Assembly: GCF_010726645.1 (NCBI RefSeq)
Contig: NZ_AP022563.1
Span: 124,001-188,000, forward strand
Length of the DNA stretch: 64,000 bases
Direction of reading: 5' to 3'
DNA from: Mycolicibacterium duvalii
Lineage (GTDB): Bacteria; Actinomycetota; Actinomycetes; Mycobacteriales; Mycobacteriaceae
The notes beneath the pieces are model-generated. The model was not told the DNA's origin. It did no database searches and saw only the letters and a list, made by a program, of their open reading frames with translations. Shown here piece by piece: positions 1 to 10,958 of this stretch (position 1 is its first letter; each line of letters begins with the position of its first letter). A program made the translations under genes and the position numbers.

Positions 1-1250
1 GCACGCATACCGGCGGCGGCCACCGCGACGACGGCCAAGACCACGGGAACGAGCCCGGCGGCCAGGAAGATCGTCTCCATCGACACCACGTTCGACAGCG
101 GGCCGACGATCGCGAACGACACCGGCATGAAGGCCAGCGACACGAAGAAGTCGAGACTGGAGACCCGTCCCAGCATCTCGGCCCGCACCCGCCGCTGCAG
201 CAGGGTGCCCCAGATGACCATGCCCGCGCCGTCGGTGACGCCGATGACGAACGTGGCGGCCGCCATCGCCGGGAACGACGATGTGACGCCGACGATCGCC
301 AATGGCAGCGAGCCGACACCCCACATCGCCATCATCACCGACAGGTACCGGCGCGGCAGCGGCCGCGACGAAACACTCAGTGCGCCAACCGCACTGCCGA
401 CCCCGAAGAACGCCAGCACGAATCCGTACGTCTGCGCACCGTGGGTGAACCTGTCCTGCACCACGAACGGCAGCAGCACTTCGATCGGCCCGAGCACCAC
501 CAGCACGAACAGGCTGGCGAACAACAACGTCCACAACAGCCACGGCGTGCGCGCCACGAACGCGACCCCGTCGCGCAGGTCATCCAGCAGATGCGGTCGC
601 CGCGGATCGGCGACGACGGTGCGCGCCGGCGCGGTGGTCGCCAGCAGCAACAGCAAGCCCACACCGAACAAGCCGGCGACGACGGCGGCGCCCAGCGCCG
701 GGAACGTCGCGCCGACGAGCACGCCCGCCGCAGCCGGGCCGACCGCCCGTTGAAACACCGGGCGCACCACGCCTTCGACGCCGTTGGCTGCCAACAGTTG
801 GTCGGCCGGCAAGATCCGGGGCAGCAGTGCGCTGTAGGCGGGAAAGAAGAACGCGGCCGCGATGCCCAGCACCGCCGCAGCTACCGCCATGTGCCAGATC
901 CGCAGCGCCCCGGTGCTTCCCAACAACGCAACGACGGCCACGGTGGCGGTGTTGACGACCTCGACGGTGATGATGATCGAGCGCTGACTGAGCCGGTCGG
1001 CGGCCAGCCCGCCGACCAGGACGAACGCCACCAGACCGACGCCCAGACACGTGGCCACCAGCGACAGCGAGGTCGGGTTGTTGTCCAGCGCGATGACCTG
1101 CAGGACCATCACCACTGCCCACATGCCCTCGGCGAAGATCGTCACCGACACCGCGGCGATCAGCAGGCGGTACTCGCGGAACCGGAACGGCGCGAGCACC
1201 CGCCAGCCGGCCGCGTCGGCCGGCTGGGCGATGTCGTGCTGCGTGCTCAC
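1..1250 (-). CDS. MFS drug/metabolite exporter (C-terminus beyond the window)
   Basis: Reverse-strand reading frame that starts at a GTG (MSTQHDIAQ...) and stays open to the left edge, about 416 codons. The protein is a string of hydrophobic helices with a conserved loop (GLAADRLSQR) between TM2 and TM3, as in the major facilitator superfamily of the EntS/Tap type. It should sit in the inner membrane and export a small molecule by proton antiport; the substrate cannot be read from sequence. It lies 59 bp downstream of the crotonase gene on the same strand, so co-transcription is possible. The C-terminal end is missing only because the window stops. Confidence 0.8.
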   Translation of the reverse strand, partial: MSTQHDIAQPADAAGWRVLAPFRFREYRLLIAAVSVTIFAEGMWAVVMVLQVIALDNNPTSLSLVATCLGVGLVAFVLVGGLAADRLSQRSIIITVEVVNTATVAVVALLGSTGALRIWHMAVAAAVLGIAAAFFFPAYSALLPRILPADQLLAANGVEGVVRPVFQRAVGPAAAGVLVGATFPALGAAVVAGLFGVGLLLLLATTAPARTVVADPRRPHLLDDLRDGVAFVARTPWLLWTLLFASLFVLVVLGPIEVLLPFVVQDRFTHGAQTYGFVLAFFGVGSAVGALSVSSRPLPRRYLSVMMAMWGVGSLPLAIVGVTSSFPAMAAATFVIGVTDGAGMVIWGTLLQRRVRAEMLGRVSSLDFFVSLAFMPVSFAIVGPLSNVVSMETIFLAAGLVPVVLAVVAVAAAGMR

Positions 1251-1309
1251 CGATCGATGGTGAACGAATCACCACCTGCGCGTCGAACGAATTTCCCCCG
1301 CGGGGAGGA

Positions 1310-2119
1310 TCAGGCGTCGCTGAACTTCGCCGGGCGACGCTGCTGAAAGGCCCGGGTGCCTTCGCGGAAGTCGTTGGAGTCCAACAACGGCAGCTGTCCG
1401 GTCTTCTCCCGCTCCAGCGCGGCTTCGAGCTCGGTCAGGGTGGCCGCGTTGATCGCGTCCTTGGTCTTGCGCAGCGCCACGGCCGGCCCGGAGACCAGCG
1501 CGCCCACCACCTTGTCCACCTCGGCGTCGAAGTCGTCGGCGGGATGGACCGCGCTGACCAGACCCCAGTCGAAGGCCTCGCCGGCGGAGATGCGTTCGGC
1601 CAGCAGCGCCATGCGCATGGCGCGGACCCGGCCCACCGCGGCGGCGATCAGCGCTGATGCGCCACCGTCGGGCATCAGGCCGATCTTGGTGAATGCCAGC
1701 ATGAAAAACGCCTTCTCCGAGGCCAATACGACGTCACAGGCCAGCGCCAGCGACACGCCGACGCCCGCGGCGGCGCCCTGCACGACCGCGACGGCGGGCT
1801 GCGGCAGCGCAGTGATGGCGCGGATGCAGCGGTTGGCGGCATCGAGGACATCGGCCGGGGTGCCCGCCGCACCGGGATTGGCATGGTCTTCCTCGCTGAT
1901 GCCTGCGCCCGAGCAGAAGCCGCGGCCCGCGCCGCCGACGCGCACCACCCGGACCCGGGGATCGGTCGCCGCCAGTTCCAGGGTCTCGGCGAAGGTGTTC
2001 AGCATCGGCGCGGTCAGCGAGTTCAAGCTGTCGGGCCGGTTCAGGGTCACGTGCAACACCCCGTCCTCGAGCGCGACCGTGAGGTCGTCGATGCCTGCGT
2101 AGGTGGCGGTGCTGGTCAT
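1310..2119 (-). CDS. Enoyl-CoA hydratase/isomerase (crotonase) family protein, EchA-type
   Basis: 269 residues, the normal crotonase length. The oxyanion-hole segments are visible ([11 protein letters not shown] near residue 67 and [17 protein letters not shown] near 114). The segment [11 protein letters not shown] replaces the P-E containing active-site stretch of classical hydratases, and resembles isomerase or PaaG-type members, so true hydratase activity is uncertain. The gene is divergent from mcr with a 120 bp shared promoter region. M. tuberculosis has echA10/echA11 (Rv1142c/Rv1141c) at this place, which supports a role in branched-chain or sterol side-chain acyl-CoA breakdown. Confidence 0.85.
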   Translation of the reverse strand: MTSTATYAGIDDLTVALEDGVLHVTLNRPDSLNSLTAPMLNTFAETLELAATDPRVRVVRVGGAGRGFCSGAGISEEDHANPGAAGTPADVLDAANRCIRAITALPQPAVAVVQGAAAGVGVSLALACDVVLASEKAFFMLAFTKIGLMPDGGASALIAAAVGRVRAMRMALLAERISAGEAFDWGLVSAVHPADDFDAEVDKVVGALVSGPAVALRKTKDAINAATLTELEAALEREKTGQLPLLDSNDFREGTRAFQQRRPAKFSDA

Positions 2120-2175
2120 TCTCGTCCCCTCGATCGGGGGCCTTCTCGACAGCTGAAGCGCCCCGTGGCCGGTCG

Positions 2176-2191
2176 ACTTGGTTATACAAGT
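2176..2191. promoter_or_regulatory. Inverted repeat in the echA/mcr divergent promoter region
   Basis: ACTTGGTTATACAAGT: 5 bp arms ACTTG/CAAGT around GTTATA. It lies between the divergent starts at 2119 and 2240 and overlaps a possible AT-rich -10 region. It could bind a TetR-type repressor controlling both directions. No regulator gene for it is adjacent, and short arms can occur by chance. Confidence 0.35.
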
Positions 2192-2239
2192 AAGCTATGT
2201 CGGCGGTCAACCGAACGATCTGGTGAAGGGCGGTCACGC

Positions 2240-3331
2240 ATGGCTGGACCACTGCAAGGACTGCGTGTCGTGGAGCTGGCCGGTATCGGCCCGGGTCCGC
2301 ACGCAGCGATGATTCTCGGCGATCTGGGCGCCGACGTCGTCCGCATCGAGCGGCCGAAACCCGCGGGCCCGCCGACCAAGCCCGGCAGCGACTACCTGCT
2401 GCGGAACCGGCGTTCGGTGGCCGCCGACCTGAAGAGCGACGAGGGTCGCGAGCTGGTGCTCCGGCTGGTCGCGAAGGCCGACGTGCTGATCGAGGGCTTC
2501 CGCCCGGGCGTCACCGAGCGGCTCGGGCTGGGACCCGAGGACTGCGCGAAGGTCAACGAACGCCTCATCTACGGGCGCATGACCGGGTGGGGCCAGACCG
2601 GGCCGCGCGCCCAGCAGGCCGGCCATGACATCAACTACATCTCGTTGACCGGCGCGCTGCATGCGATCGGACGCACCGGCCAGCGCCCGGTACCGCCGCT
2701 GAACCTGGTCGGCGACTTCGGCGGCGGGTCGATGTTCCTGCTCGTCGGCGTCCTCGCGGCGCTGTGGGAGCGGGAACGCTCCGGCAAGGGCCAGGTGATC
2801 GACGCCGCCATGGTCGACGGCGCCAGCGTCCTGTCGATGATGATGTGGGCCTTCCGCGCGATGGGGATGTGGAGCGACGAGCGTGGGGTCAACATGCTCG
2901 ACACCGGCGCCCCGTATTACGACACCTATGAGTGCGCCGACGGCCGGTATGTCGCGGTCGGCGCCATCGAGCCGCAGTTCTACGCCCAGGTGCTCACCGG
3001 CCTGGGGTTGGACACGGCCGAGCTGCCCGACCAGAACGACATGAGCCGCTGGCCGGAGCTGCGCGCCGCGTTCACCGAGGCCTTCGCCGCCCACGACCGC
3101 GATCACTGGACGAAGGTCTTCGCCGGCACCGACGCCTGCGTGACACCGGTGCTGTCGTTCGCCGAGGTCGAGTCCGAGTCCCACATCACCGAGCGCGACA
3201 CGTTCTACGAGGAGCGGGGCTACCTCTTCCCGGCGCCGGCGCCGCGGTTCTCGCGGACCGCTCCGGCCGCCCCGAAAGAACCCGGAGTGCCGGGCGCTGA
3301 CACCGAAGACGTCCTGCGGGACTGGATTTAA
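2240..3331 (+). CDS. mcr: Alpha-methylacyl-CoA racemase (CaiB/BaiF CoA-transferase fold)
   Basis: 363 residues, close to the 360 of M. tuberculosis Mcr (Rv1143). It interconverts (R)- and (S)-2-methylacyl-CoA so that methyl-branched fatty acids or sterol side chains can enter beta-oxidation. His129 (AGHDINYIS) and Asp159 (LVGDFGGG) align with the catalytic His126/Asp156 pair of the known enzyme. The ATG at 2240 was chosen because family similarity starts here ([19 protein letters not shown]); the frame is open further upstream. It is followed by the SDR gene in the same direction, as in M. tuberculosis. Confidence 0.93.
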   Translation: MAGPLQGLRVVELAGIGPGPHAAMILGDLGADVVRIERPKPAGPPTKPGSDYLLRNRRSVAADLKSDEGRELVLRLVAKADVLIEGFRPGVTERLGLGPEDCAKVNERLIYGRMTGWGQTGPRAQQAGHDINYISLTGALHAIGRTGQRPVPPLNLVGDFGGGSMFLLVGVLAALWERERSGKGQVIDAAMVDGASVLSMMMWAFRAMGMWSDERGVNMLDTGAPYYDTYECADGRYVAVGAIEPQFYAQVLTGLGLDTAELPDQNDMSRWPELRAAFTEAFAAHDRDHWTKVFAGTDACVTPVLSFAEVESESHITERDTFYEERGYLFPAPAPRFSRTAPAAPKEPGVPGADTEDVLRDWI

Positions 3332-3364
3332 CCGACGAAGACCGACGAAGAAAGGAACGAATTC

Positions 3365-5147
<1,783 letters not shown>

Positions 5148-5164
5148 GCCGTAGAGACGCTGCA

Positions 5165-5200
5165 GCCCGGGCACATCGACATCGGCGATCGTGCCCGGGC
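5165..5200 (+). terminator. Strong hairpin after the nitronate monooxygenase gene
   Basis: GCCCGGGCAC and its exact complement GTGCCCGGGC are separated by a 16-base loop, 18 bp past the stop codon. There is no U tract, as is usual for mycobacterial terminators. It probably ends the mcr-SDR-NMO transcript. Confidence 0.6.
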
Positions 5201-5251
5201 GGCAGGCAAACAGAGGGAACCGCGACGCGCGCCCGGGAGGGCGCGCGCGTG

Positions 5252-5446
5252 TCACACGGCGGTGGGCAGCGCCGTATCGTCGTCGAGCTGCTCGGAGGTC
5301 ACACCCTCGACCAGGACATCGCCGTGGTAGAGCGCGTCGAAATCAACCTTGATGACATCAGCACTGGTGTCGTCGATCCACATGTACTGAAAAGTAACCA
5401 CCGGCTTTAAGGAATCAGTGAGCCACGTATCGGAAAACAGTGGCAA
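5252..5446 (-). CDS. Small acidic hypothetical protein
   Basis: 64 residues from the ATG at 5446, or 43 from an inner ATG (MWIDDTSADVIKVDFDALYHG...). The C-terminal part is Asp/Glu/Val-rich with no motif I recognise, membrane segment or cysteine. It follows doxX on the same strand. Codon third positions in the C-terminal part are mostly G/C as in real genes here, but the first 20 codons are less typical, so the inner start may be right. Whether it is expressed is uncertain. Confidence 0.4.
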   Translation of the reverse strand: MPLFSDTWLTDSLKPVVTFQYMWIDDTSADVIKVDFDALYHGDVLVEGVTSEQLDDDTALPTAV

Positions 5447-5471
5447 TTCTTACTGACGGGTAGGTACGGGC

Positions 5472-5497
5472 GGCCTCGAGGCCCTACCGGCCGGTAG
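5472..5497. terminator. Two abutting perfect palindromes at the 3' end of doxX
   Basis: GGCCTCGAGGCC (5472-5483) is immediately followed by CTACCGGCCGGTAG (5484-5497), both perfect, ending three bases before the doxX stop codon. They could form small hairpins that end transcription, or be protein-binding sites. Function is not proven. Confidence 0.4.
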
Positions 5498-5500
5498 TCA

Positions 5501-6109
5501 TCAACTCGCCGGGTTGGTGAAATGGATCGGGTTGACGCCGTAGAGCGCGATCCAGGTCACCACCGCCGCGCCGACGGCCACGGCCAGCAGCAGCACCGAC
5601 ATCCGCGGTGTCGGAGACAACCGCGCAGATAGCCGACGGTCTACCGCGTAGGCGCCGGCGCCGGTGAACAACAGCGCCGCCGCGCCGAGGCCGATGAGAA
5701 ACGGAACGTTGAACGGCTCGGACCAGAACGCTGCGCCGGAGACGTTGACCGCCCACGCGCACAGCATCGCGCTGAGCACCGCACAGGCCGCCAGCGGGGT
5801 GAGTGCGCCGAGCAGCAGCCCGACCCCGCCGAGCGTCTCGGCCGCGGTGACCATGAACGCCGCCAGACCGGGCAGGCGCCAGCCGGCCTCGGCCATGAAA
5901 CCGACGGTGGTGGAGAAGTCGAACGCCTTGATCAGCCCGGCCTGCAGGATCGCTGCGCCGACGGCCAGACGGAGGATCAGCAGGCCGATGCTCACCGCGC
6001 GGGGTGAAGCGGTCGCACCCGTCAGGAGCTGGGCCGGAGGGGACACGGGGGAGGACACGGTTGCTGATGGTACGGCGCTGGAGGCGCCCGCGGTGCGGTT
6101 GCTGTTCAT
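5501..6109 (-). CDS. DoxX family membrane protein
   Basis: About 202 residues from the ATG at 6109 (MNSNRTAG...). After a polar N-terminal stretch of about 45 residues come four hydrophobic segments in the DoxX pattern, including LRLAVGAAILQAGLIKAFDF and the AETLGGVGLLLGALTPLAA loop. Mycobacterial DoxX-type proteins have been linked to membrane thiol/redox complexes, but no partner is encoded beside it. It is divergent from mmpL, and the 105 bp between the two starts holds the TTACCG palindrome, so both may share one regulator. Confidence 0.75.
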   Translation of the reverse strand: MNSNRTAGASSAVPSATVSSPVSPPAQLLTGATASPRAVSIGLLILRLAVGAAILQAGLIKAFDFSTTVGFMAEAGWRLPGLAAFMVTAAETLGGVGLLLGALTPLAACAVLSAMLCAWAVNVSGAAFWSEPFNVPFLIGLGAAALLFTGAGAYAVDRRLSARLSPTPRMSVLLLAVAVGAAVVTWIALYGVNPIHFTNPAS

Positions 6110-6168
6110 GCCCGAACAGACCAGCCCCGCCACCGAAACTCATCGCGGCGCAGCATTGACCCGTCAGG

Positions 6169-6195
6169 TTACCGTTGATAACTTACCGTCGGTAA
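6169..6195. promoter_or_regulatory. Palindromic operator upstream of the mmpL-tetR operon
   Basis: TTACCGTCGGTAA (6183-6195) is a perfect palindrome with a one-base centre. A further TTACCG half-site occurs 14 bp upstream (6169-6174). It lies 19 bp before the mmpL start and resembles typical TetR-family operators. The likely ligand is the TetR-type regulator encoded at 8512, by autoregulation; this is inference. Confidence 0.5.
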
Positions 6196-6214
6196 CTCAG
6201 TGAAAGGGTGGCCG

Positions 6215-8515
6215 ATGCTGCACCGCATTGCACTGCTGGCCCTCGCGGCGCCGCGCCGTGTTCTGCTCGCCGCACTCCTGATCATGGTGGCCTGCGGGGT
6301 GTTCGGCGGGCCGGTCGCCCAGCACCTGTCGGCCGGCGGTTTCCAGGACCCGACGTCGGAGTCGGCGCGGGCCACCGAGATCCTGGTCGAGAATTTCGAC
6401 AAGGGCGACATGGAGCTGATCCTCGCGCTGACGCCGCAGGACCCGGCTCAGGGCGCCGACTCGGCCCAGGCTCGAGCCGTCGGCACCGAGATCGCCGCCC
6501 GCCTCGCCAATTCTCCGCACGTCGCCGATGTCACCTCGGCGTGGACCGCACCACCGGCAGCCGCGTCGGCGCTGGTCAGCGACGACCAGCGCACCGGTCT
6601 GATAGTCGCCGGCATCACCGGCGGCGAGAGTGACGCACAGAAGCACGCCAAAGAACTGACCGACGAACTGGTCTTCGACCGCGACGGTGTCACCGTGCGG
6701 GCCGGCGGCGTCGCCATGACCTACGTGCAGATCAACTCGCAGAGCGAGAAGGATCTGCTGCAGATGGAGATGATCGCGATCCCGCTGAGCTTCGTGGTGC
6801 TGGTGTGGGTGTTCGGCGGGCTGCTGGCCGCGGCCCTGCCGTTGGCGGTCGGCGCGCTGGCGATCCTGGGTTCGATGGCGGTGCTGCGGGCCGTCACGAT
6901 GGTCACCGACGTGTCGATCTTCGCGTTGAACCTGTCCATCGCGATGGGCTTGGCGTTGGCGATCGACTACACGCTGTTGATCATCAGTCGCTACCGCGAT
7001 GAACTCGGTGACGGTGTCGCGCCCAGGCAAGCGTTGGTGCGCACGATGACGACGGCCGGCCGCACGGTGTTGTTCTCGGCGCTGACGGTGGCGCTGTCGA
7101 TGGTGGCGATGGTGCTGTTCCCGATGTACTTCCTGAAGTCGTTCGCGTACGCCGGCATCGCGGTGGTGACGTTCGCGGCGGCCGCAGCCATCGTGGTGGC
7201 CCCGGCCGCGATCGTGCTGGCCGGCGACCGGCTCGACTCGCTCGACGTCCGCAAGCTCGGGCGCCGGCTGCTCCGCCGCCCCGACCCGGTGCCCAAGCCG
7301 ATCGAGCAGACGTTCTGGTACCGCACCACGAAATTCGTGATGCGCCGGGCGATTCCGATCGGCGTGGTGGTCGTCACCGGGCTGCTGGTGCTGGGCGTGC
7401 CGTTCCTGGGCGCGAACTGGGGATTCCCCGACGACCGAGTGCTGCCGACGACAGCCTCGGCGCGAACGGTCGGCGACGACCTCCGGCAGAACTTCGCCGT
7501 CGACTCGGCCGGCAACGTGGAGATCGTGCTGCCCGACGCCGACGGGCTGACCCCGGCCGCGCTGGACACCTACGCCGCGGAGTTGTCGCGCGTCGACGAC
7601 GTGGCGTCGGTGTCGGCGCCGACCGGGGCGTTCGTCGACGGAGTACGGGCCGGACCGCCGGCCGCGCCGGCCGGGTTCGCCGGCGGCAGCGCGTTTCTCA
7701 CGGTGGCAAGCACCGCGCCGCTGTTCTCCGACGCGTCCGAGAGGCAGCTCGACGACCTGCACGCGGTCACTGCGCCCGACGATCGCGAGGTGTTGTTGAC
7801 GGGCCTGGCGCAGATCAACCGCGACAGCTCGGATGCCATCACCTCCCGGCTGCCGCTGGTGCTGACAGTGATCGCGGCCATCACCTTCGTGCTGCTGTTC
7901 CTGTTGACCGGCAGTGTGGTACTCCCGCTGAAAGCGCTGGTGCTCAATGTATTGTCGCTGACCGCGGCCTTCGGCGCGCTGGTCTGGGTCTTTCAGGAGG
8001 GCCATCTGGGCGCGCTGGGCACCACGCCCACCGGCACCCTGGTCGCCACCATGCCGGTGCTGCTGTTCTGCATCGCGTTCGGGCTGTCGATGGACTACGA
8101 GGTGTTCCTGCTGTCGCGGATCCGGGAGTACTGGCTGGATGCCTCGGCGCGCCGCGGCGACAGCGTCACCTCTGTCGACAACGACGAGAGCGTCGCGCTC
8201 GGACTGGCCCGGACCGGCCGCGTGATCACCGCGGCCGCGCTGGTGATGACGATCTCGTTCGCGGCGTTGATCACCGCTGAAGTCGCGTTCATGCGAATGT
8301 TCGGGGTCGGCCTGACCCTGGCGATCCTCGTCGACGCCACGCTGGTGCGCATGATGTTGGTGCCGGCCTTCATGCACGTACTGGGCCGCTGGAACTGGTG
8401 GGCGCCCGCACCCCTGGCCCGCCTGCACGCCCGCTTCGGGTTGCGCGAGACCGCCGATGACGTCGCACCGCCTCCGGCCGAGCCGGTCGCCGCGGGGTGG
8501 AGCGGTGACCGGTGA
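6215..8515 (+). CDS. mmpL13: MmpL-type RND lipid transporter (MmpL13-like, intact)
   Basis: 766 residues from the ATG at 6215, chosen because AAAGGG precedes it. Two RND halves are visible, each with a periplasmic loop followed by a TM block. The intramembrane motifs DYTLLIISRYRDEL and DYEVFLLSRIREYW contain the proton-relay Asp-Tyr pairs. Such transporters move lipids or drugs across the inner membrane using proton flow. It sits where M. tuberculosis has the split mmpL13a/mmpL13b (Rv1145/Rv1146); here the frame is continuous. It overlaps the TetR gene by 4 bp (GTGA), so the two are translationally coupled. The lipid substrate is unknown. Confidence 0.87.
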   Translation: MLHRIALLALAAPRRVLLAALLIMVACGVFGGPVAQHLSAGGFQDPTSESARATEILVENFDKGDMELILALTPQDPAQGADSAQARAVGTEIAARLANSPHVADVTSAWTAPPAAASALVSDDQRTGLIVAGITGGESDAQKHAKELTDELVFDRDGVTVRAGGVAMTYVQINSQSEKDLLQMEMIAIPLSFVVLVWVFGGLLAAALPLAVGALAILGSMAVLRAVTMVTDVSIFALNLSIAMGLALAIDYTLLIISRYRDELGDGVAPRQALVRTMTTAGRTVLFSALTVALSMVAMVLFPMYFLKSFAYAGIAVVTFAAAAAIVVAPAAIVLAGDRLDSLDVRKLGRRLLRRPDPVPKPIEQTFWYRTTKFVMRRAIPIGVVVVTGLLVLGVPFLGANWGFPDDRVLPTTASARTVGDDLRQNFAVDSAGNVEIVLPDADGLTPAALDTYAAELSRVDDVASVSAPTGAFVDGVRAGPPAAPAGFAGGSAFLTVASTAPLFSDASERQLDDLHAVTAPDDREVLLTGLAQINRDSSDAITSRLPLVLTVIAAITFVLLFLLTGSVVLPLKALVLNVLSLTAAFGALVWVFQEGHLGALGTTPTGTLVATMPVLLFCIAFGLSMDYEVFLLSRIREYWLDASARRGDSVTSVDNDESVALGLARTGRVITAAALVMTISFAALITAEVAFMRMFGVGLTLAILVDATLVRMMLVPAFMHVLGRWNWWAPAPLARLHARFGLRETADDVAPPPAEPVAAGWSGDR

Positions 8516-9207
8516 GTGTCGAGCCGCTGCGTCGCCGCCGGGCCCCGCGGGGCTCGGGGGAGCAGTTGCGTGAGGAGATCCTCGACGCCGCTACCGAACT
8601 GCTGCTCGAATCCGGGGATGCCAAGGCGATGCCCATCCGATCGGTGGCCCAGCGGGTCGGGGTCACCCCACCGTCGATCTATCTGCATTTCGCCGACAAG
8701 GACGCCCTGCTGGAAGCGGTGTGCAGCCGCTACTTCGAGAAACTCCACGACGAAATGCAGGCCGCCGCAGTCGATGCCGGGTCCTCGCCGATCGATGTGC
8801 TGCGCGCCCAGGGGCTGGCCTACGTCCGGTTCGCGCTGCAGAACCCCGAGCTGTACCGGATCGCGACGATGGAGCAGGGCCGCCCCGGCAGTGAGGTCGA
8901 TATCGCCTTGAACAGCTCGGCGTTCGTGCACCTGCGCGCCGCGGTGGAAGCGCTGATCGCCGACGGCATCTATCCCCCCGGGGATTCCACCATGCTGGCG
9001 CTGGAACTGTGGACAGCCGTGCACGGCATCGTCGCGCTGGTCATCTCCCGGCCCTACCTGCCCTGGGGGGATCCCGAGGAACTCACCGACCGGGTGATGC
9101 GCGCGGTGTGCAGCGGTCACGTCGTCTCGCGGGGCTTCCGCGACACCGATACCCCGTACGAAATCGTCAGTTGGCTCAAGGAGGTCGCCGATGAACGAAA
9201 CCGTTGA
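8512..9207 (+). CDS. TetR/AcrR family transcriptional regulator
   Basis: 231 residues from a GTG that overlaps the mmpL stop. The N-terminal helix-turn-helix (about residues 20-66: REEILDAATELLLESG, then VAQRVGVTPPSIYLHFADKDALLEAV) is canonical TetR. The C-terminal part is a helical ligand-binding domain of the type paired with transporters. It probably represses its own operon through the palindrome at 6183-6195. Its last 17 bp overlap the methyltransferase start. Confidence 0.88.
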   Translation: MSVEPLRRRRAPRGSGEQLREEILDAATELLLESGDAKAMPIRSVAQRVGVTPPSIYLHFADKDALLEAVCSRYFEKLHDEMQAAAVDAGSSPIDVLRAQGLAYVRFALQNPELYRIATMEQGRPGSEVDIALNSSAFVHLRAAVEALIADGIYPPGDSTMLALELWTAVHGIVALVISRPYLPWGDPEELTDRVMRAVCSGHVVSRGFRDTDTPYEIVSWLKEVADERNR

Positions 9208-9820
9208 CAACCCGTTCTTCGCCCGGTTGTGGACCGTGATGTCCACCCGGGAACCGGAGTCGCTGCGCCGGTTGCGCCGGCAGAACCTGGCCGGCCTGAC
9301 CGGACGGGTACTGGAGGTGGGCGTCGGAACCGGCACCAATTTCGAGTTCTATCCCGACACCGTCACCGAGGTGGTCGCCGTGGAGCCGGAGATCCGGCTC
9401 GCCGAGCACGCCAAAGAGGCTGCCGCACAGGCGAACGTGCCGGTCACCGTCACCACCGACACCGTCGAACAGTTCACCGACACCCGACCGTTCGACGCGG
9501 TGGTGTGCTCGCTGGTGTTGTGCTCGGTCGACGATCCCGACCAGGTCGTGCGCTCGCTGCGCGCGATGCTGCGCCCCGGTGGGGAGCTGCGCTACCTCGA
9601 GCACGTCGCCGGCACCGGTGCCCGGGCCCGGCTGCAGAAGGTCGCCGATGCGACGGTGTGGCCGAAACTGCTGGGCAACTGTCACACCCACCGCCACACC
9701 GAGCGGACCATCGAGAACGCCGGCTTCACCGTCAGCGACGCACGCCGGGAATGGACCTTCCCGAAGTGGGTACCGCTGCCGGTGGCGGAGTTCGCGATCG
9801 GGGTCGCGGTGCGGTCGTAG
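9191..9820 (+). CDS. Class I SAM-dependent methyltransferase (METTL7/PE N-methyltransferase-like)
   Basis: 209 residues. SAM-binding motif I is LEVGVGTGTNFEFYP (about 41-55), followed by the acidic VAVEPE and motif IV FDAVVCSLVLCSVDD. It overlaps the TetR gene by 17 bp, so it is the third gene of the mmpL operon, as Rv1147 follows mmpL13 in M. tuberculosis. It may methylate a lipid handled by the MmpL; the substrate is inferred only from position. Confidence 0.85.
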   Translation: MNETVDNPFFARLWTVMSTREPESLRRLRRQNLAGLTGRVLEVGVGTGTNFEFYPDTVTEVVAVEPEIRLAEHAKEAAAQANVPVTVTTDTVEQFTDTRPFDAVVCSLVLCSVDDPDQVVRSLRAMLRPGGELRYLEHVAGTGARARLQKVADATVWPKLLGNCHTHRHTERTIENAGFTVSDARREWTFPKWVPLPVAEFAIGVAVRS

Positions 9821-9835
9821 CGGCTGGGCCGAGGG

Positions 9836-10549
9836 TCAGTCGAACAAGGACGGCAGACGCTGCAGCAGCCCGGGCAGTGCGCTGGCGGCCTTCTCCCGCA
9901 GGGACACCGTGGCGCTGGCCGACAGTGGGGTGGGCTCCGGGTTGACCTCGATGACCGGGGTGCCGTGGGCCACCGCCAGCTCGGGCAGCCCGGCGGCGGG
10001 GTAGACCACCGACGACGTCCCCACCACCACCAGCAGATCGGCGTGCACAACGGCCTCCAGCGACTGTTCCCAGGCGTCGTCGGGCAACGGCTCGCCGAAC
10101 CAGACGACGTTGGGCCGGATCAGCCCGCCGCAGACGCAGCGGGGCGGCTGCACCGACTCGACCGGTTCCGGCATGTCCGGAATCGGACCCGCATACTCGG
10201 TTCCGCAACGGTCGCAATGGAATTCGAACAGGCTGCCGTGCACGTGGTGGACGTTGCGGCTCCCGGCGCGCTCGTGGAGATTGTCGACGTTCTGGGTGAC
10301 GACGTGCACCTCGGCGTGGTCCTCCCACGCCGCGACCGCGCGGTGCCCTTCGTTGGGAGCGACGGCCCCCATCATGTGGTGGCGCCACAGATACCAGGCC
10401 CACACCTTGTCCGGGTGCGCGCGCCAGCCCTCGGAGCTCGAGATCTCGTACGGGTCGACCTTGGCCCACAGTCCGGTTTCGGCGTCGCGGAAGGTCGGCA
10501 CCCCGCTCTCGGCCGAGATCCCTGCGCCGCTGAACACCGTCACCCGCAT
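9836..10549 (-). CDS. cobB: NAD-dependent protein deacylase (sirtuin)
   Basis: 237 residues, the length of Rv1151c. It removes acyl groups from lysines using NAD+. The NAD motif [14 protein letters not shown] (8-21), TQNVDN (85-90) and catalytic His104 (HVHGS) are present. The zinc site is Cys112, Cys115, Cys138 and Cys140. Tyr53-x-x-Arg56 is the YxxR signature of class III sirtuins (SIRT5, CobB) that bind succinyl or malonyl groups, so desuccinylation is likely besides deacetylation. It is divergent from the GntR gene with 36 bp between starts. Confidence 0.93.
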   Translation of the reverse strand: MRVTVFSGAGISAESGVPTFRDAETGLWAKVDPYEISSSEGWRAHPDKVWAWYLWRHHMMGAVAPNEGHRAVAAWEDHAEVHVVTQNVDNLHERAGSRNVHHVHGSLFEFHCDRCGTEYAGPIPDMPEPVESVQPPRCVCGGLIRPNVVWFGEPLPDDAWEQSLEAVVHADLLVVVGTSSVVYPAAGLPELAVAHGTPVIEVNPEPTPLSASATVSLREKAASALPGLLQRLPSLFD

Positions 10550-10585
10550 CCCACCAAACTAGCCGGTGTGGGTGATACTGGGCAC

Positions 10586-10951
10586 GTGGCCGATTTGGGG
10601 GATTGGGTACGCGTGGATCCGCACGGGGCCAGGCCATTGTTCGACCAGCTGCGCACGCAGATCATCGGGGGGATCCGGGACGGCCAGCTCGCCGCCGGCA
10701 CCCGGTTGCCGACGGTGCGGGAGCTGGCGAGTCAGTTGGACCTGGCCGTGAACACCGTGGCGCGCGCGTACCGGGAATTGGAAGCCGCCGGGATTCTGGA
10801 GACCAGGGGGCGCTTCGGCACCTTCGTGGCCCGGTCGGACCCGGCGGACGCCGCGATGGCGACCGCCGCCCACACCTATGTGTCGGCGGCGCGGGCACTG
10901 GGCGTCGGCAAGGGCGAGGCGCTGCGCTACGTCGAGGCGGCCTTCGGCTGA
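10586..10951 (+). CDS. GntR family regulator, YtrA-type short form
   Basis: 121 residues from the GTG at 10586, the same length as Rv1152. A winged helix-turn-helix fills most of the protein ([19 protein letters not shown], then [29 protein letters not shown]). Only about 45 residues follow, too few for a large effector domain, which is typical of the YtrA subfamily. It ends 7 bp from the convergent methyltransferase. The target genes are not evident; the divergent sirtuin is one candidate. Confidence 0.87.
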   Translation: MADLGDWVRVDPHGARPLFDQLRTQIIGGIRDGQLAAGTRLPTVRELASQLDLAVNTVARAYRELEAAGILETRGRFGTFVARSDPADAAMATAAHTYVSAARALGVGKGEALRYVEAAFG

Positions 10952-10958
10952 GTCCGGA

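Noticed and set aside
1296..1305. CCCCGCGGGG between echA and MFS as a terminator or operator
   Set aside because: Short palindrome with no loop in GC-rich DNA; no other support.
441..1346. Plus-strand 301-codon frame over the MFS gene
   Set aside because: Gln/Arg/His-rich shadow; the minus-strand frame has clear TM helices.
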